Shown: positions 9,801 through 18,137 of the stretch, one piece after another
Position numbering within the stretch: the stretch's first letter is position 1
How the letters are laid out: the number at the start of each line of letters is the position of its first letter
NCBI GenBank assembly: GCA_042571625.1
Contig: JBHPFQ010000005.1
Location: forward strand, 1 to 33,942
DNA: 33,942 nucleotides
From: JBHPFQ01 sp042571625
GTDB lineage: Bacteria; Patescibacteriota; Minisyncoccia; Portnoybacterales; UBA2143
Direction: 5' to 3'
Translations under genes and position numbers: made by a program
Notes under the pieces: generated by a model
What the model was told of the DNA's origin: nothing
The model's database searches: none
Seen by the model: the letters and a program-made list of their open reading frames with translations, nothing else

Positions 9801-11416
9801 GAAGCGTCAGTATACGCATTCCTGTCTATATTATTAATAATATATATAGAATCTGAATCATAAAGATCTGAGAACTCTTCAATAGTCATATTCAATAGTT
9901 GTTTGACTCCAGAATCACCGTCAGGTGTCAATTTATACACTTTCGTATCCCCATCAGCCCTAACTAATTCAGAAATAGTATATTCATGCATTGTATCTTG
10001 ATCTATATCTATAACATCGTCCCAAGGGCTACCATTCCCGTTTTTATCAAAATGAGCATAACTTTCAAAAACATGAGGACTAATTATAAGACGCTTGAAT
10101 TTCTTATTATTAATTAATTTAATAATATAAATATCAAATTGAGCCATTCCTTCTGCGTTTGGGTTACGAACAAGATCGCCGTCACTAAGACCAGTCGCTA
10201 TTATTTCTTGTTCAATTATCTCTTCCTCTGCAACACTCTGCTCTTCTATTAGAATGCTTCCAATGATAGCAGTGCCATAATTAGTACCGCCATTACGACT
10301 TTGATAAGCTACAACAAAATTATTTTCTGCTAATGAATGGATAAGAATATAATTAGTCACAGCCGTATTAAAAACATATTCCGAGCCGAAAGAAATAATA
10401 TTATCCGAAACTTGACCGATAGCAACATAGCCATATTTTAATCCACCTAAGCTTTGATAAGACACCGCTAACATATTTTGCGAAAGAAAAGAAACAGAAA
10501 CATAGCTAGTTGCAGATGGATTAAAAACATATTCCAAACCAAAAGAAATAACATTATCTGAAACTTGACCGATAATAGCTGTTCCGTAATTATAATAAAC
10601 ACTAACATCGCGATAAGCAATCACAAACTTATCATTAGAAAATGCGTCTATGGAAATATAATTCGTCTCTGCATTATTAAAAATATATTCTGAACCAAAA
10701 TCAATACTTTTATTAGAAACATTTCCAATAACTGCCATACCATAATTGTAATTACTACTATCCTGATAAGCTAATGCAAATTTTGATTCAGAGAGAAAAA
10801 CAGATGAAATATGATTAGTTGATGAAGTATTAAAAATATATTCCAAACCAAAACTAATTTCATTTCCAAAAATCTCACCAATAACAGCTGTTCCTTGGCC
10901 AAGATTGCTAATATCTTTATAAGAAATTACAAATTTATCCGAAGAAAGAATAGATACAGAAATATGCTCTGTATCAGCCGTATTAAAAACATATTCCGAG
11001 CCGAAAGAAATAATATTATCCGAAACTTGACCGATAATAACTGTTCCGTAATTATAATTTCCTGCATCTTGATAAGCTATTATAAACTTTGATTCGGAAA
11101 TAGGAGCTATTGAAATATAATTTGTTGCCACGCTATTAAAAACATATTCCGAGCCGAAAGAAATAATATTATCCGAAACTTGACCGATAGCAACAGTCCC
11201 TTTATTAAAATCTCCGCCACCATCCTTATAAGCGATCACAAATCTATCATCAGAAAGAGTAGCTATAACATTATCACTAGTACTTGCTGTATTAAAAACA
11301 TATTCTGAGCTAATAGCAATTTCTGTATTAGAATTTTCTTGAGCATTTATTTTAACAGCAAAAAAACTAACTGCTAAAATAAATAATATAAAAATGAAAA
11401 ATTTTAACTTATTCAT
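9797..11416 (-). CDS. Secreted repeat protein, probable seven-bladed beta-propeller, with shared surface module
   Basis: 539 aa with an N-terminal signal peptide (about residues 1-25). Residues ~38-395 are seven tandem repeats of about 51 aa, each beginning with Y(V/I)FN and carrying (F/L)xxAYxD and GxxxIGQVSDNxISFGxE; seven blades of this size suggest a closed beta-propeller, which is an inference. The C-terminal ~140 residues are an extracellular module (SDGDLVRNPNAEG, ISPHVFESYAHFDKNGNG, SELVRADGDTKVYKL) also present in the proteins at 11513-12811 and 13537-17202. The DNA of the module is identical to the next gene over 305 bp. Probably a cell-surface protein; the ligand is unknown. Confidence 0.8.
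   Translation of the reverse strand: MNKLKFFIFILFILAVSFFAVKINAQENSNTEIAISSEYVFNTASTSDNVIATLSDDRFVIAYKDGGGDFNKGTVAIGQVSDNIISFGSEYVFNSVATNYISIAPISESKFIIAYQDAGNYNYGTVIIGQVSDNIISFGSEYVFNTADTEHISVSILSSDKFVISYKDISNLGQGTAVIGEIFGNEISFGLEYIFNTSSTNHISSVFLSESKFALAYQDSSNYNYGMAVIGNVSNKSIDFGSEYIFNNAETNYISIDAFSNDKFVIAYRDVSVYYNYGTAIIGQVSDNVISFGLEYVFNPSATSYVSVSFLSQNMLAVSYQSLGGLKYGYVAIGQVSDNIISFGSEYVFNTAVTNYILIHSLAENNFVVAYQSRNGGTNYGTAIIGSILIEEQSVAEEEIIEQEIIATGLSDGDLVRNPNAEGMAQFDIYIIKLINNKKFKRLIISPHVFESYAHFDKNGNGSPWDDVIDIDQDTMHEYTISELVRADGDTKVYKLTPDGDSGVKQLLNMTIEEFSDLYDSDSIYIINNIDRNAYTDAS
9927..10231. repeat. 305-bp perfect direct repeat, copy 1
   Basis: Identical over 305 bp to 11640-11944. It encodes most of the shared surface module plus the linker EEEIIEQEIIATG in the 539-aa gene. 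The flanks differ immediately on both sides. Perfect identity, including synonymous sites, points to a recent duplication or ongoing gene conversion between neighbouring genes. Confidence 0.9.
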
Positions 11417-11424
11417 ATTATATT

Positions 11425-11455
11425 ATTATAATATCATAAAAATAAAATCCTGCAA
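11425..11455 (-). promoter_or_regulatory. Possible promoter of the 539-aa propeller gene
   Basis: On the minus strand TTGCAG is followed by about 16 nt and TATTAT with an extended TGa; a second overlapping TATAAT is also present. The ATG at 11414-11416 follows within roughly 8-11 nt. The region is extremely A+T rich, so the exact boxes are uncertain. Confidence 0.35.
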
Positions 11456-11457
11456 AA

Positions 11458-11489
11458 TTAAAACAAGGCCTAATTAGACCTTGTTTTAA
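11458..11489 (-). terminator. Intrinsic terminator after the 432-aa surface protein gene
   Basis: Perfect 11-bp arms TTAAAACAAGG / CCTTGTTTTAA with a 10-nt loop, followed on the minus strand by a short T-rich run. It lies between the stop of the 432-aa gene and the promoter of the 539-aa gene; A/T symmetry means it may act in both directions. Confidence 0.7.
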
Positions 11490-11512
11490 TCTTTTTAACC
11501 ATTATTTCTTTA

Positions 11513-12811
11513 TTACATACTGATATAAGCATTTCTATCAGTATTGTTAATGGTATAAACAGAATCCGAATCATATTGAGAATTAAATGCGCCAGCAGTC
11601 ATATTTAACCATTGCTTACTCCCTGTATCGCCAGAAGCAGTCAATTTATACACTTTCGTATCCCCATCAGCCCTAACTAATTCAGAAATAGTATATTCAT
11701 GCATTGTATCTTGATCTATATCTATAACATCGTCCCAAGGGCTACCATTCCCGTTTTTATCAAAATGAGCATAACTTTCAAAAACATGAGGACTAATTAT
11801 AAGACGCTTGAATTTCTTATTATTAATTAATTTAATAATATAAATATCAAATTGAGCCATTCCTTCTGCGTTTGGGTTACGAACAAGATCGCCGTCACTA
11901 AGACCAGTCGCTATTATTTCTTGTTCAATTATCTCTTCCTCTGCTAAAAAATCATATTCTAATCCCATAATTGCAAAATAAGTAAAATGATTTGTCTCAG
12001 CTGTCAAAGTATTAGTCGCGCTATTAACTGTCGTTGGCATAGCTACCCATTGCGAAGAACTTTCTTTCCAATAAAAAATTTTAAGAGTTGATTCATCCAA
12101 ATTACTTATTTGAGAATTAGTATATGTAAATGTTAGCATAACATTCTTGTTAAAAGTACTTATTATTTCTGCTCCAACTGTAGCTGTATAATTATAAACA
12201 TATTTCCCAACTATATTCCTATTTGTTGGAACTGGCATAGAAGATACAATTGTTTCTTTAGCTTTTTTCTCAATTTTAATATCTGTTAAAGCACTAACCG
12301 CGCTAGATGGTAAATCAACTTCCGCAATTGTATTCTCATCTGTAGTTAAAGTTGTTTTCCCTCCATCAGAAACAGTTGCAATTACTTGGCCAGTTGAAGT
12401 TATTGATTTTGTCGTAGGAACAGTTACCGTCCCAATACTTACTCCACCGCTACTAATACCACCCCCACCAATAGTTCCTTGACAAGTATCTCCAGTACTA
12501 ACTACTAAACTCGAACCCAAACTATTTCCAACAACAGTAATTTCAGAATATTTATCTCCACATAGCACATCTATCCCTAAACTATTATTCAAATCAAGTC
12601 TGTCATAAGATCGTATGGTAAGAGTCGAATTCGCAGAAAGAGTAAAAGTAGCAGAGTCTGAATCAACTTCTATCTCATCAGCAAGACCAGCAACTTTCAA
12701 AGTGTTACCATCAATACTAACATCAATACTTAAAACTGCTTGATCGGCTATCGCAAAAACCATAATCGGAAAAAGCAATAAGGCTATAACTGAAATAAAA
12801 ATTTTTTTCAT
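11513..12811 (-). CDS. Secreted surface protein with shared C-terminal module
   Basis: 432 aa with a signal peptide (about residues 1-20, MKKIFISVIALLLFPIMVFA). Residues ~20-160 are beta-rich and Ser/Thr/Gly-rich, with two cysteines near residues 85 and 109. Residues ~165-285 look like a ZU5/autotransporter-type extracellular beta domain (ENTIAEVDLPSSAVSA, then FYWKESSSQWVAMPTTV and TNHFTYFAIMG). The C-terminal ~140 residues are the same module as in the 539-aa neighbour and the 1221-aa S-layer-like protein. No catalytic motif is seen. A terminator follows at 11458-11489. Likely an envelope-attached structural or adhesion protein; the exact role is unknown. Confidence 0.75.
   Translation of the reverse strand: MKKIFISVIALLLFPIMVFAIADQAVLSIDVSIDGNTLKVAGLADEIEVDSDSATFTLSANSTLTIRSYDRLDLNNSLGIDVLCGDKYSEITVVGNSLGSSLVVSTGDTCQGTIGGGGISSGGVSIGTVTVPTTKSITSTGQVIATVSDGGKTTLTTDENTIAEVDLPSSAVSALTDIKIEKKAKETIVSSMPVPTNRNIVGKYVYNYTATVGAEIISTFNKNVMLTFTYTNSQISNLDESTLKIFYWKESSSQWVAMPTTVNSATNTLTAETNHFTYFAIMGLEYDFLAEEEIIEQEIIATGLSDGDLVRNPNAEGMAQFDIYIIKLINNKKFKRLIISPHVFESYAHFDKNGNGSPWDDVIDIDQDTMHEYTISELVRADGDTKVYKLTASGDTGSKQWLNMTAGAFNSQYDSDSVYTINNTDRNAYISM
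11640..11944. repeat. 305-bp perfect direct repeat, copy 2
   Basis: Identical to 9927-10231 at a fixed offset of 1713 bp. It lies inside the C-terminal module of the 432-aa gene; the module continues past the repeat into diverged sequence (TASGDTGSKQWLNM here, TPDGDSGVKQLLNM in the other gene). Confidence 0.9.
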
Positions 12812-12843
12812 ATTAAGTTATTATTACGAAAAGAAAAACAATT

Positions 12844-12883
12844 AAGCAATCCTTTATTATCAAAAACATTTTAAAAATTGCTT
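12844..12883 (-). terminator. Weak hairpin after the 146-aa gene
   Basis: Arms AAGCAAT / ATTGCTT enclose a 26-nt A+T-rich loop and are followed on the minus strand by AATTGTTTTT. It lies between the 146-aa gene and the 432-aa gene. The short stem and long loop make it a weak terminator candidate. Confidence 0.3.
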
Positions 12884-12913
12884 CAGCTATCAATTCCGCA
12901 ACAACAAGCAATA

Positions 12914-12949
12914 ACTATTACTATTACTATTACTATTACTATTACTATT
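12914..12949. repeat. Hexanucleotide microsatellite spanning a stop codon
   Basis: Six perfect copies of ACTATT. Read on the minus strand in the frame of the 146-aa gene they give TAG TAA TAG TAA and so on: 11 consecutive in-frame stop codons from 12947 down to 12915. Copy-number slippage by whole units would leave the protein C terminus unchanged. Confidence 0.9.
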
Positions 12950-13385
12950 CTATTGCCATCCAATTAAATGTTCTAACTCCTGTATTATCATCCGGATCTT
13001 CCACCATTCCATTATTAAAAATCAACAAATGAATGGTATCATCAAGCGTGGAAGAAGCTGCTTGGATAGAATAATTTTGAGGCAATGAGCTTGTAGCTGT
13101 GACAAAAATCTTAGCCCCGGAAGAAACACCCGTAGCTCCGGTACAATCAACATAAGCAGTAGAAGAAGCGCCAACATCAGTTTCGGCAATATTACAAACA
13201 CCAAAAGATAACTTAGTGATTGTACTGCCACCACCAATATCAAGCGTACCGGCAGTACTAATATTAGCACTAATAGTTGTTGCTGAATAACTAATTAATG
13301 TCACTAGGAATACTGAAGCGCAAACGCTTAATGCAATTCCTAAAACCTTATAAATTTTATATTCTTTTTCTAAAAATTTCTTCAT
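12945..13385 (-). CDS. Small membrane-anchored or secreted protein of unknown function
   Basis: 146 aa. A basic N terminus is followed by one hydrophobic segment (about residues 14-33, VLGIALSVCASVFLVTLISY) that may be a signal anchor. The rest is small, Ser/Thr/Gly-rich and beta-prone (TTISANISTAGTLDIGG), has two cysteines (about residues 64 and 76) that could pair, and ends NTGVRTFNWMAIE. The ISANISTAGTL opening resembles short surface proteins seen in Parcubacteria, but no named family is recognised. It sits between the S-layer-like gene and the 432-aa gene on the same strand, so an envelope role is a contextual guess. Its stop begins a run of 11 in-frame stop codons. Confidence 0.7.
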   Translation of the reverse strand: MKKFLEKEYKIYKVLGIALSVCASVFLVTLISYSATTISANISTAGTLDIGGGSTITKLSFGVCNIAETDVGASSTAYVDCTGATGVSSGAKIFVTATSSLPQNYSIQAASSTLDDTIHLLIFNNGMVEDPDDNTGVRTFNWMAIE

Positions 13386-13476
13386 AATTATTTTTTATAA
13401 TTTTAATTATTATCGACCTAATATAATAATAACACAGATACAACAAATTAAGAAAACTATCAACTGTGGATAACTC

Positions 13477-13504
13477 AAAAGACCCCCGAAATTTCGAGGG
13501 TCTT
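13477..13504 (-). terminator. Strong intrinsic terminator after the S-layer-like gene
   Basis: Arms AAAAGACCC / GGGTCTTTT with an inner CGAAATTTCG give a long GC-containing hairpin. On the minus strand it ends in TTTT about 33 bp after the stop of the 1221-aa gene; the plus strand carries a longer T7 run, so it is potentially bidirectional. Confidence 0.8.
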
Positions 13505-13536
13505 TTTTTCTATTACAATCAAATCTTAGTAAATCA

Positions 13537-16500
13537 TTAGTTAGAAATAACGTAAGGAGTTGTACTAACTCTGTTACCTAATCCAGGTACCAAGTGGCCA
13601 TTATACCACTGTCCACCTGTTGTAGCGTTATTTGTCTGTCCTGAGATAGTATACTGCTTATAGTTATCTGACCAAATAAAGTTACTAATCTTACTTGCGA
13701 AATCTCCTGCTGGCACAACCCATCCCTGACTACAATTCTTTTCTGCATCTGCTGGTCCTACTTCGGCTGTATTGCTAGTATTAACTTCGCTTGAAGTGGA
13801 AGCAGTGTCTCCAACTAAGAAAGTGCTAAATGTTTCTCCAGTACTAGCACCCTCTATGTGAGCGTAAAGCTTAAAGGTTCTGCTCTGCCCAGCTGCAATT
13901 TCAATCGCTTCTTGAGTATCAGCTCCACTATACACAGTAAAGTCAGGGTTATTGAATCCTGTTTCAGCAGCAGGCGTCCAATAGTATTCACTATTACCAT
14001 CAATATTAAATGGAGTCGGATCCGCAGCTGTTACAAGAGTGTTCCCATTCTGATCTTCTAAACGCATATTGGTTACTGTCATTCCTGAACCAGATGTCGC
14101 AACAACAAATGTTGATCTATAGAATAACACGTTTCCACCAGAAGCATCAGCAGTTATCTTGAAGGCATAAACAGGGATATCTCCATTGCTTAAAGCTGTT
14201 GACGCGCCTAAACTGTTGGCAGTCGTAGGAAGAGTAACTGTTGGCTTACTACTTCGCAAAACCATTACAGAGCTTGTTGAATCCCGATATATCTCATAGC
14301 TAGTTCCTGTAATTTCATTATTAGATTCTGCTCCAGTTGATTTTATGGAATCAGCCCCGTAAAAACCAATTTTTAAGTCAGCTGAGTTAGTTCCAGGAGC
14401 GTTATCTGCATCAGCATCAATTGTTGACATATCCGCCTTAATAGTTATAACCTTTGCGTTTAAAGCGCCTGTTTCTACTCGTATATCGCCCTTACTAAAG
14501 TTAAAGGTGTAATAACCAGTAGATGGGATAGATGCTTCACCTAATTTAGTTGTACCATCATAAAGAGACACTTTGGTTACATCTCTATATTCTCCGCTAC
14601 CAGCATTAAAGCTATAACTTCCATCAGCTACCCAAACTGTTAACTCATCTATATCTATTGCTTCATACTTAGCTGCGAATTGGACATTAGAGAATACATT
14701 TCCAGTTGAACCAGCTAATACGATAGCTGAAGCTGGATTACTCTTTGTCTCAATTGTCAAGTTTCCTTTAGCGATTGAAGTTAATGTAGGACCATCATCT
14801 GCGGTCAATGATTCTACTACAGAGTTTCCACTATTAACTCCATAAGCAATAACTGAAAGAGCAGTATCACATAAGCCCCAATTTTCAGTATCGTTTGAAT
14901 TTGTGGAATCCTTATCTCCTTTTAAGGCAATATCTACTGAAGTGCCTTTGGTGATAATAATAGGCTCTTCAAAAGCAACAGTACTACTTCCAACTGTGCT
15001 TATAGCATCACTAGTAGGAGATAATACCGTGTCTGTGCCAGAATCCCATAAACCGTTCTTATTTACATCTATAAATGTAGTCAATGAATCGGTGTTAGAA
15101 GCTGACTGTCCATGACCAGCCCAAAGAAGAGAGGTAATTCTAATATCCTCACCAGAGTTAGAAGCATCAAAGTTCCAACTGCTCAAAACAAGGTCTTTCT
15201 GATTAACAATAACGTATTTGCTAGCCGGCATTGTATTCCTAGTAACTGTTAATGCAGCAGCTTTTACTGTTTGCGTATTTCCGCTTAAAGCTGAACTTGG
15301 AGTCGGCGCAATAGTATTTCCAGTAACTTCTCCAGTGGCTGTCATTCCGCTAGGAGTAATACTCACATAAAGAGTATCATCACTTGCCCAAGATGCGCTT
15401 GTTTGTAAATCTCCTCGCACCTTATAAATAGATGTTCCTGTTGGCACAGTGAATGTATCTGTCCAACTTACTGTTACTCCATCAGTTGATGCCGGATCAG
15501 TCGGACCAGCTACAACAGTTCCATTTGGATCAACTAATTCTAAATTCAACAATGCACCTGTGCCTGCAGAATTAGTTGAGGAAGTTATAGTCAAAGTAAT
15601 AGCGCTAATATTAATTGGCTCACCCTTACAAACAAATTCATAAGCACCTAAAAATTGATCATTGCTAACAGCAACATTTGTTGCTCCAACTGTATTACTT
15701 CTTGTTACTTGCAATGTTCCATTAGAAATAGTAAATTCATTATCTCTCAATACTGGACTTGCGGAACTAGCTCCAGTGCTACTATAAGTAGGCGTAATAT
15801 TATACCCATAGGTATTACCCTTAACTAATAAATCCGTGGTCTTGTAAATTCCTAAAATAACTGTTCTTGCAGAACCATCACTTACATCAGATCTAACCTG
15901 AAACTGTCCAATTTGACCCTTATTAAGGGTAATTGGAGTAAAATTAAAGGTAGCATACTTACTATCAATAACATTAGCATCAGCAATCTTAACACCGTCT
16001 TGCAATAATTCAATATTTGTTAAATCTGTGCCTAAGCTAGCACTTCCTTCTTGATAAATCTTGATTTGGCTAAATTCCACTTTTTCAGCTGAACCAGCCT
16101 GAACCTGGAATGAGAAGAAAGTATAATCCACCTTTCCAACTTGAATTGCGGAAGAAGTAGCATTAGTATAAGCGCCTCTTTGAACTGTTGCAGTTCCAAT
16201 AGTGACAGTGCTGTTAAGAGTCATTGGATTTCCAATTATTGGAAAACTTGCATTAAGCGTAGCATCTCCTTTTAGAACAACATCAGATAATGCTAATGAT
16301 GGTGTTTCTCCAGAATAATTATCCAAAGAAGCTGGCATGTTAGCTGCTATCATTAATGATTTTGTTGTTCCCTTAAGGATTGTAATATTATCAGTAAATG
16401 TCGCTTTATGAAGCGAATTTAATGTCTTACTGGTAACATTAATCGGCATATTGTTATCTGCATTAATCACATCAATAGAAGTAATTCCAGCATCTTGAGC

Positions 16501-17202
16501 TACTGTTCCTGTTCTTTCAACTATTATAGAATCAACAATTACATCTCCGCCTGAAGCTGTTAAATTAACCTTGGTAAAAGGCACGCGCGCCGCATTTTGA
16601 ACAGCAATGCCTGCTGCTGGAGTATCAGCTGCTAAAGATACTGTTAAAGTACCTTCGCTAACTACTGGCTCTTCTTCTCCTCCTTCTGTTATATCTGTGC
16701 CTGCATTATAAGCATCTCTGTCTGTAGAGTTAATTGTATAAATTTCATCCCAATCATAACCAGCTGCTTCAAATTCAGCAGCAGTCATATTTAACCATTC
16801 TTTTGTTCCTGTATCAGAACCTTCTGTGGCAACTAATTTATAAACTTTTTCATCGCCATCAGCTCTGACTAATTCAGAAACAGTATACATATCCATAGTT
16901 GCTTGATTAACATCCATTACATCGTCCCAAGGACTGCCATTCATATTCTTATCAAAGTGAGCATAACTCTCAAAAACATGAGGTGAAAGAATCAACCTCT
17001 TATAGTTTTTAGAATTAATAACTTTAACAATATAAATGTCAAACTTGGCCATTCCTTCTGCATTTGGATTTCGGATTAAATCTCCGTCAACAACTGTGGC
17101 AGCGCTAACATTAACAGGAATTGCTAAAACAACCCCGCTCATTGATAGAACTGTTGCAGCCGTAGTAAAAGCAACAATTATTTTCTTTAAAGTTTTATTC
17201 AT
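13537..17202 (-). CDS. Large S-layer-like surface protein
   Basis: 1221 aa with a signal peptide ending near the AIPVNVSAA segment (about residues 26-35). Residues ~38-165 are the shared surface module (DGDLIRNPNAEGMAKFDIYI, SPHVFESYAHFDKN, SELVRADGDEKVYKL). After an acidic linker (GGEEEPVVSEG) the remaining ~1000 residues are repeated beta-sandwich-like segments rich in Thr, Ser, Asn and Asp (for example TLTVSLAADTPAAG, LTVTRNTMPASK, LTIETKSNPASA), ending with NFIWSDNYKQY and a short tail. Lysines are few and no catalytic motif is seen. Size, composition and its own strong terminator fit the main S-layer protein of CPR bacteria; the base composition is less A+T-rich than the neighbours, as in highly expressed genes. 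Confidence 0.82.
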   Translation of the reverse strand: MNKTLKKIIVAFTTAATVLSMSGVVLAIPVNVSAATVVDGDLIRNPNAEGMAKFDIYIVKVINSKNYKRLILSPHVFESYAHFDKNMNGSPWDDVMDVNQATMDMYTVSELVRADGDEKVYKLVATEGSDTGTKEWLNMTAAEFEAAGYDWDEIYTINSTDRDAYNAGTDITEGGEEEPVVSEGTLTVSLAADTPAAGIAVQNAARVPFTKVNLTASGGDVIVDSIIVERTGTVAQDAGITSIDVINADNNMPINVTSKTLNSLHKATFTDNITILKGTTKSLMIAANMPASLDNYSGETPSLALSDVVLKGDATLNASFPIIGNPMTLNSTVTIGTATVQRGAYTNATSSAIQVGKVDYTFFSFQVQAGSAEKVEFSQIKIYQEGSASLGTDLTNIELLQDGVKIADANVIDSKYATFNFTPITLNKGQIGQFQVRSDVSDGSARTVILGIYKTTDLLVKGNTYGYNITPTYSSTGASSASPVLRDNEFTISNGTLQVTRSNTVGATNVAVSNDQFLGAYEFVCKGEPINISAITLTITSSTNSAGTGALLNLELVDPNGTVVAGPTDPASTDGVTVSWTDTFTVPTGTSIYKVRGDLQTSASWASDDTLYVSITPSGMTATGEVTGNTIAPTPSSALSGNTQTVKAAALTVTRNTMPASKYVIVNQKDLVLSSWNFDASNSGEDIRITSLLWAGHGQSASNTDSLTTFIDVNKNGLWDSGTDTVLSPTSDAISTVGSSTVAFEEPIIITKGTSVDIALKGDKDSTNSNDTENWGLCDTALSVIAYGVNSGNSVVESLTADDGPTLTSIAKGNLTIETKSNPASAIVLAGSTGNVFSNVQFAAKYEAIDIDELTVWVADGSYSFNAGSGEYRDVTKVSLYDGTTKLGEASIPSTGYYTFNFSKGDIRVETGALNAKVITIKADMSTIDADADNAPGTNSADLKIGFYGADSIKSTGAESNNEITGTSYEIYRDSTSSVMVLRSSKPTVTLPTTANSLGASTALSNGDIPVYAFKITADASGGNVLFYRSTFVVATSGSGMTVTNMRLEDQNGNTLVTAADPTPFNIDGNSEYYWTPAAETGFNNPDFTVYSGADTQEAIEIAAGQSRTFKLYAHIEGASTGETFSTFLVGDTASTSSEVNTSNTAEVGPADAEKNCSQGWVVPAGDFASKISNFIWSDNYKQYTISGQTNNATTGGQWYNGHLVPGLGNRVSTTPYVISN

Positions 17203-17239
17203 TTAATTTTAATTAATAATTTAATCTCTGAAACTGGCT

Positions 17240-17261
17240 AATGAAATTAGACAATTTCATT
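17240..17261. promoter_or_regulatory. 22-bp inverted repeat in the S-layer gene leader
   Basis: Perfect 9-bp arms AATGAAATT / AATTTCATT around a 4-nt spacer, 38 bp upstream of the S-layer-like start codon. It could be an operator or a 5'-leader hairpin that stabilises the mRNA; the sequence alone does not decide. Confidence 0.5.
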
Positions 17262-17281
17262 CGATTTTATTTTATTTTTTC

Positions 17282-17322
17282 TCAGCCGCATCGACCATTA
17301 TCATCCGTTTTAAGACGGCTGA
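17282..17322. promoter_or_regulatory. Structured leader element with competing stems upstream of the S-layer-like gene
   Basis: Outer arms TCAGCCG (17282-17288) and CGGCTGA (17316-17322) enclose an inner CCGT / ACGG hairpin (17305-17318) that shares bases with the outer right arm, so the two stems exclude each other. On the minus strand the hairpin is followed by A-rich, not T-rich, sequence, which argues against a terminator for the DUF5667-like gene upstream; read-through into the S-layer-like gene is possible. Confidence 0.45.
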
Positions 17323-17330
17323 ATACATTT

Positions 17331-18098
17331 TTATTTTTTATCCAATATTATACATTCAGTTGTTGTTGATTTTTCTTCGCCTTTCAAATAAATCAAAATT
17401 TCTTCATCCGACGAAGTCGCTATCGTTTCACTATCGCTATCTCCCATTAAAACAGCTAAAATCTGAAATTTAATATCTTCAATAGATTTTTCAGCTTCTG
17501 CTAAATCAGCTTTTATATCCTCTGACGCATCTTCTTTAACTCTAATCAAATCTTGATTAATCTTTTGTGTTTGTTCTGCTACTGCTACTGCTTTCTCTTT
17601 TGAAATATTATTTTTAAGATGTAAACTAACTCCAGCTAAATTACTCTTAAAATCACTCACAATCTTTTTCGTTCCTATTGTATCAGATTTTTTTTCAGTA
17701 GCAAATTTTTCCGCAATTTTATTTAATTCTTCTAATCGCCTATTGGCAAATTCTACTTGAAGCTGAATAACATCTTCTTCCGAAGCAACTTTTGTTTGGA
17801 AACCTTCGCTAACCTTTTTAATGGAATACAATAATTCTCCTGGTAAACTAGAACGGGAAGCTTTAGCAATAAGCCAAGGCCCAACAGCAATATTAATCAA
17901 TAAACAACCAACTAAAGCAAATGCTTGATACTGCTTCAACCATCCCCAAAAACCAATTGTGCTTTCCGAGAAAGAATTGGCGTTATCATACAATCTTGCT
18001 CTATTAATCAAATTATGACGAGTAAAAGTCAACCATTCTTGCGAAGGCTGAACTTTTTTCAATCTTTTAAGCTTTTTTACTAAATCTTGTTCAATCAT
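17331..18098 (-). CDS. DUF5667-like membrane protein, possible anti-sigma factor
   Basis: 255 aa. A basic cytoplasmic N terminus (residues 1-55), one membrane span (about 58-80, FALVGCLLINIAVGPWLIAK), then an external part starting SLPGELLYSIKKVSEG (84-99), the hallmark of DUF5667, followed by long charged helices that may form coiled coils and an acidic tail. It lies directly after an ECF sigma factor gene, the usual position of an anti-sigma partner, and a TGTAAC-N16-CGTC promoter sits in the 39-bp gap. No zinc-binding anti-sigma motif is visible in the N terminus, so the anti-sigma role rests on context. Confidence 0.72.
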   Translation of the reverse strand: MIEQDLVKKLKRLKKVQPSQEWLTFTRHNLINRARLYDNANSFSESTIGFWGWLKQYQAFALVGCLLINIAVGPWLIAKASRSSLPGELLYSIKKVSEGFQTKVASEEDVIQLQVEFANRRLEELNKIAEKFATEKKSDTIGTKKIVSDFKSNLAGVSLHLKNNISKEKAVAVAEQTQKINQDLIRVKEDASEDIKADLAEAEKSIEDIKFQILAVLMGDSDSETIATSSDEEILIYLKGEEKSTTTECIILDKK

Positions 18099-18110
18099 CC
18101 TATATATTAC

Positions 18111-18136
18111 GACGTTTGAAACGTAAAAACGTTACA
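18111..18136 (-). promoter_or_regulatory. ECF-sigma-type promoter upstream of the DUF5667-like gene
   Basis: Minus strand: TGTAAC (18131-18136), 16-nt spacer, CGTC (18111-18114), then 12 nt to the ATG. This matches the form of Gram-positive ECF promoters (AAC in the -35, CGTC or CGTA in the -10). The spacer also holds ACGTTTGAAACGT, a palindrome around one base. It suggests that the neighbouring sigma factor drives its own partner gene. Confidence 0.6.
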
Positions 18137-18137
18137 C

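Noticed and set aside
10230..11330. CRISPR-like periodic repeats
   Set aside because: The ~153-bp period lies in one continuous reading frame and encodes a protein repeat; there are no spacers and no cas genes.
13022..13270. 82-aa minus-strand frame
   Set aside because: It is a shifted frame inside the 146-aa gene, Leu-rich with no start context.
13466..13474. DnaA box TGTGGATAA as part of a replication origin
   Set aside because: A single perfect box; partial matches (20919, 27284, 30583) are scattered, with no dnaA or dnaN gene and no box cluster.
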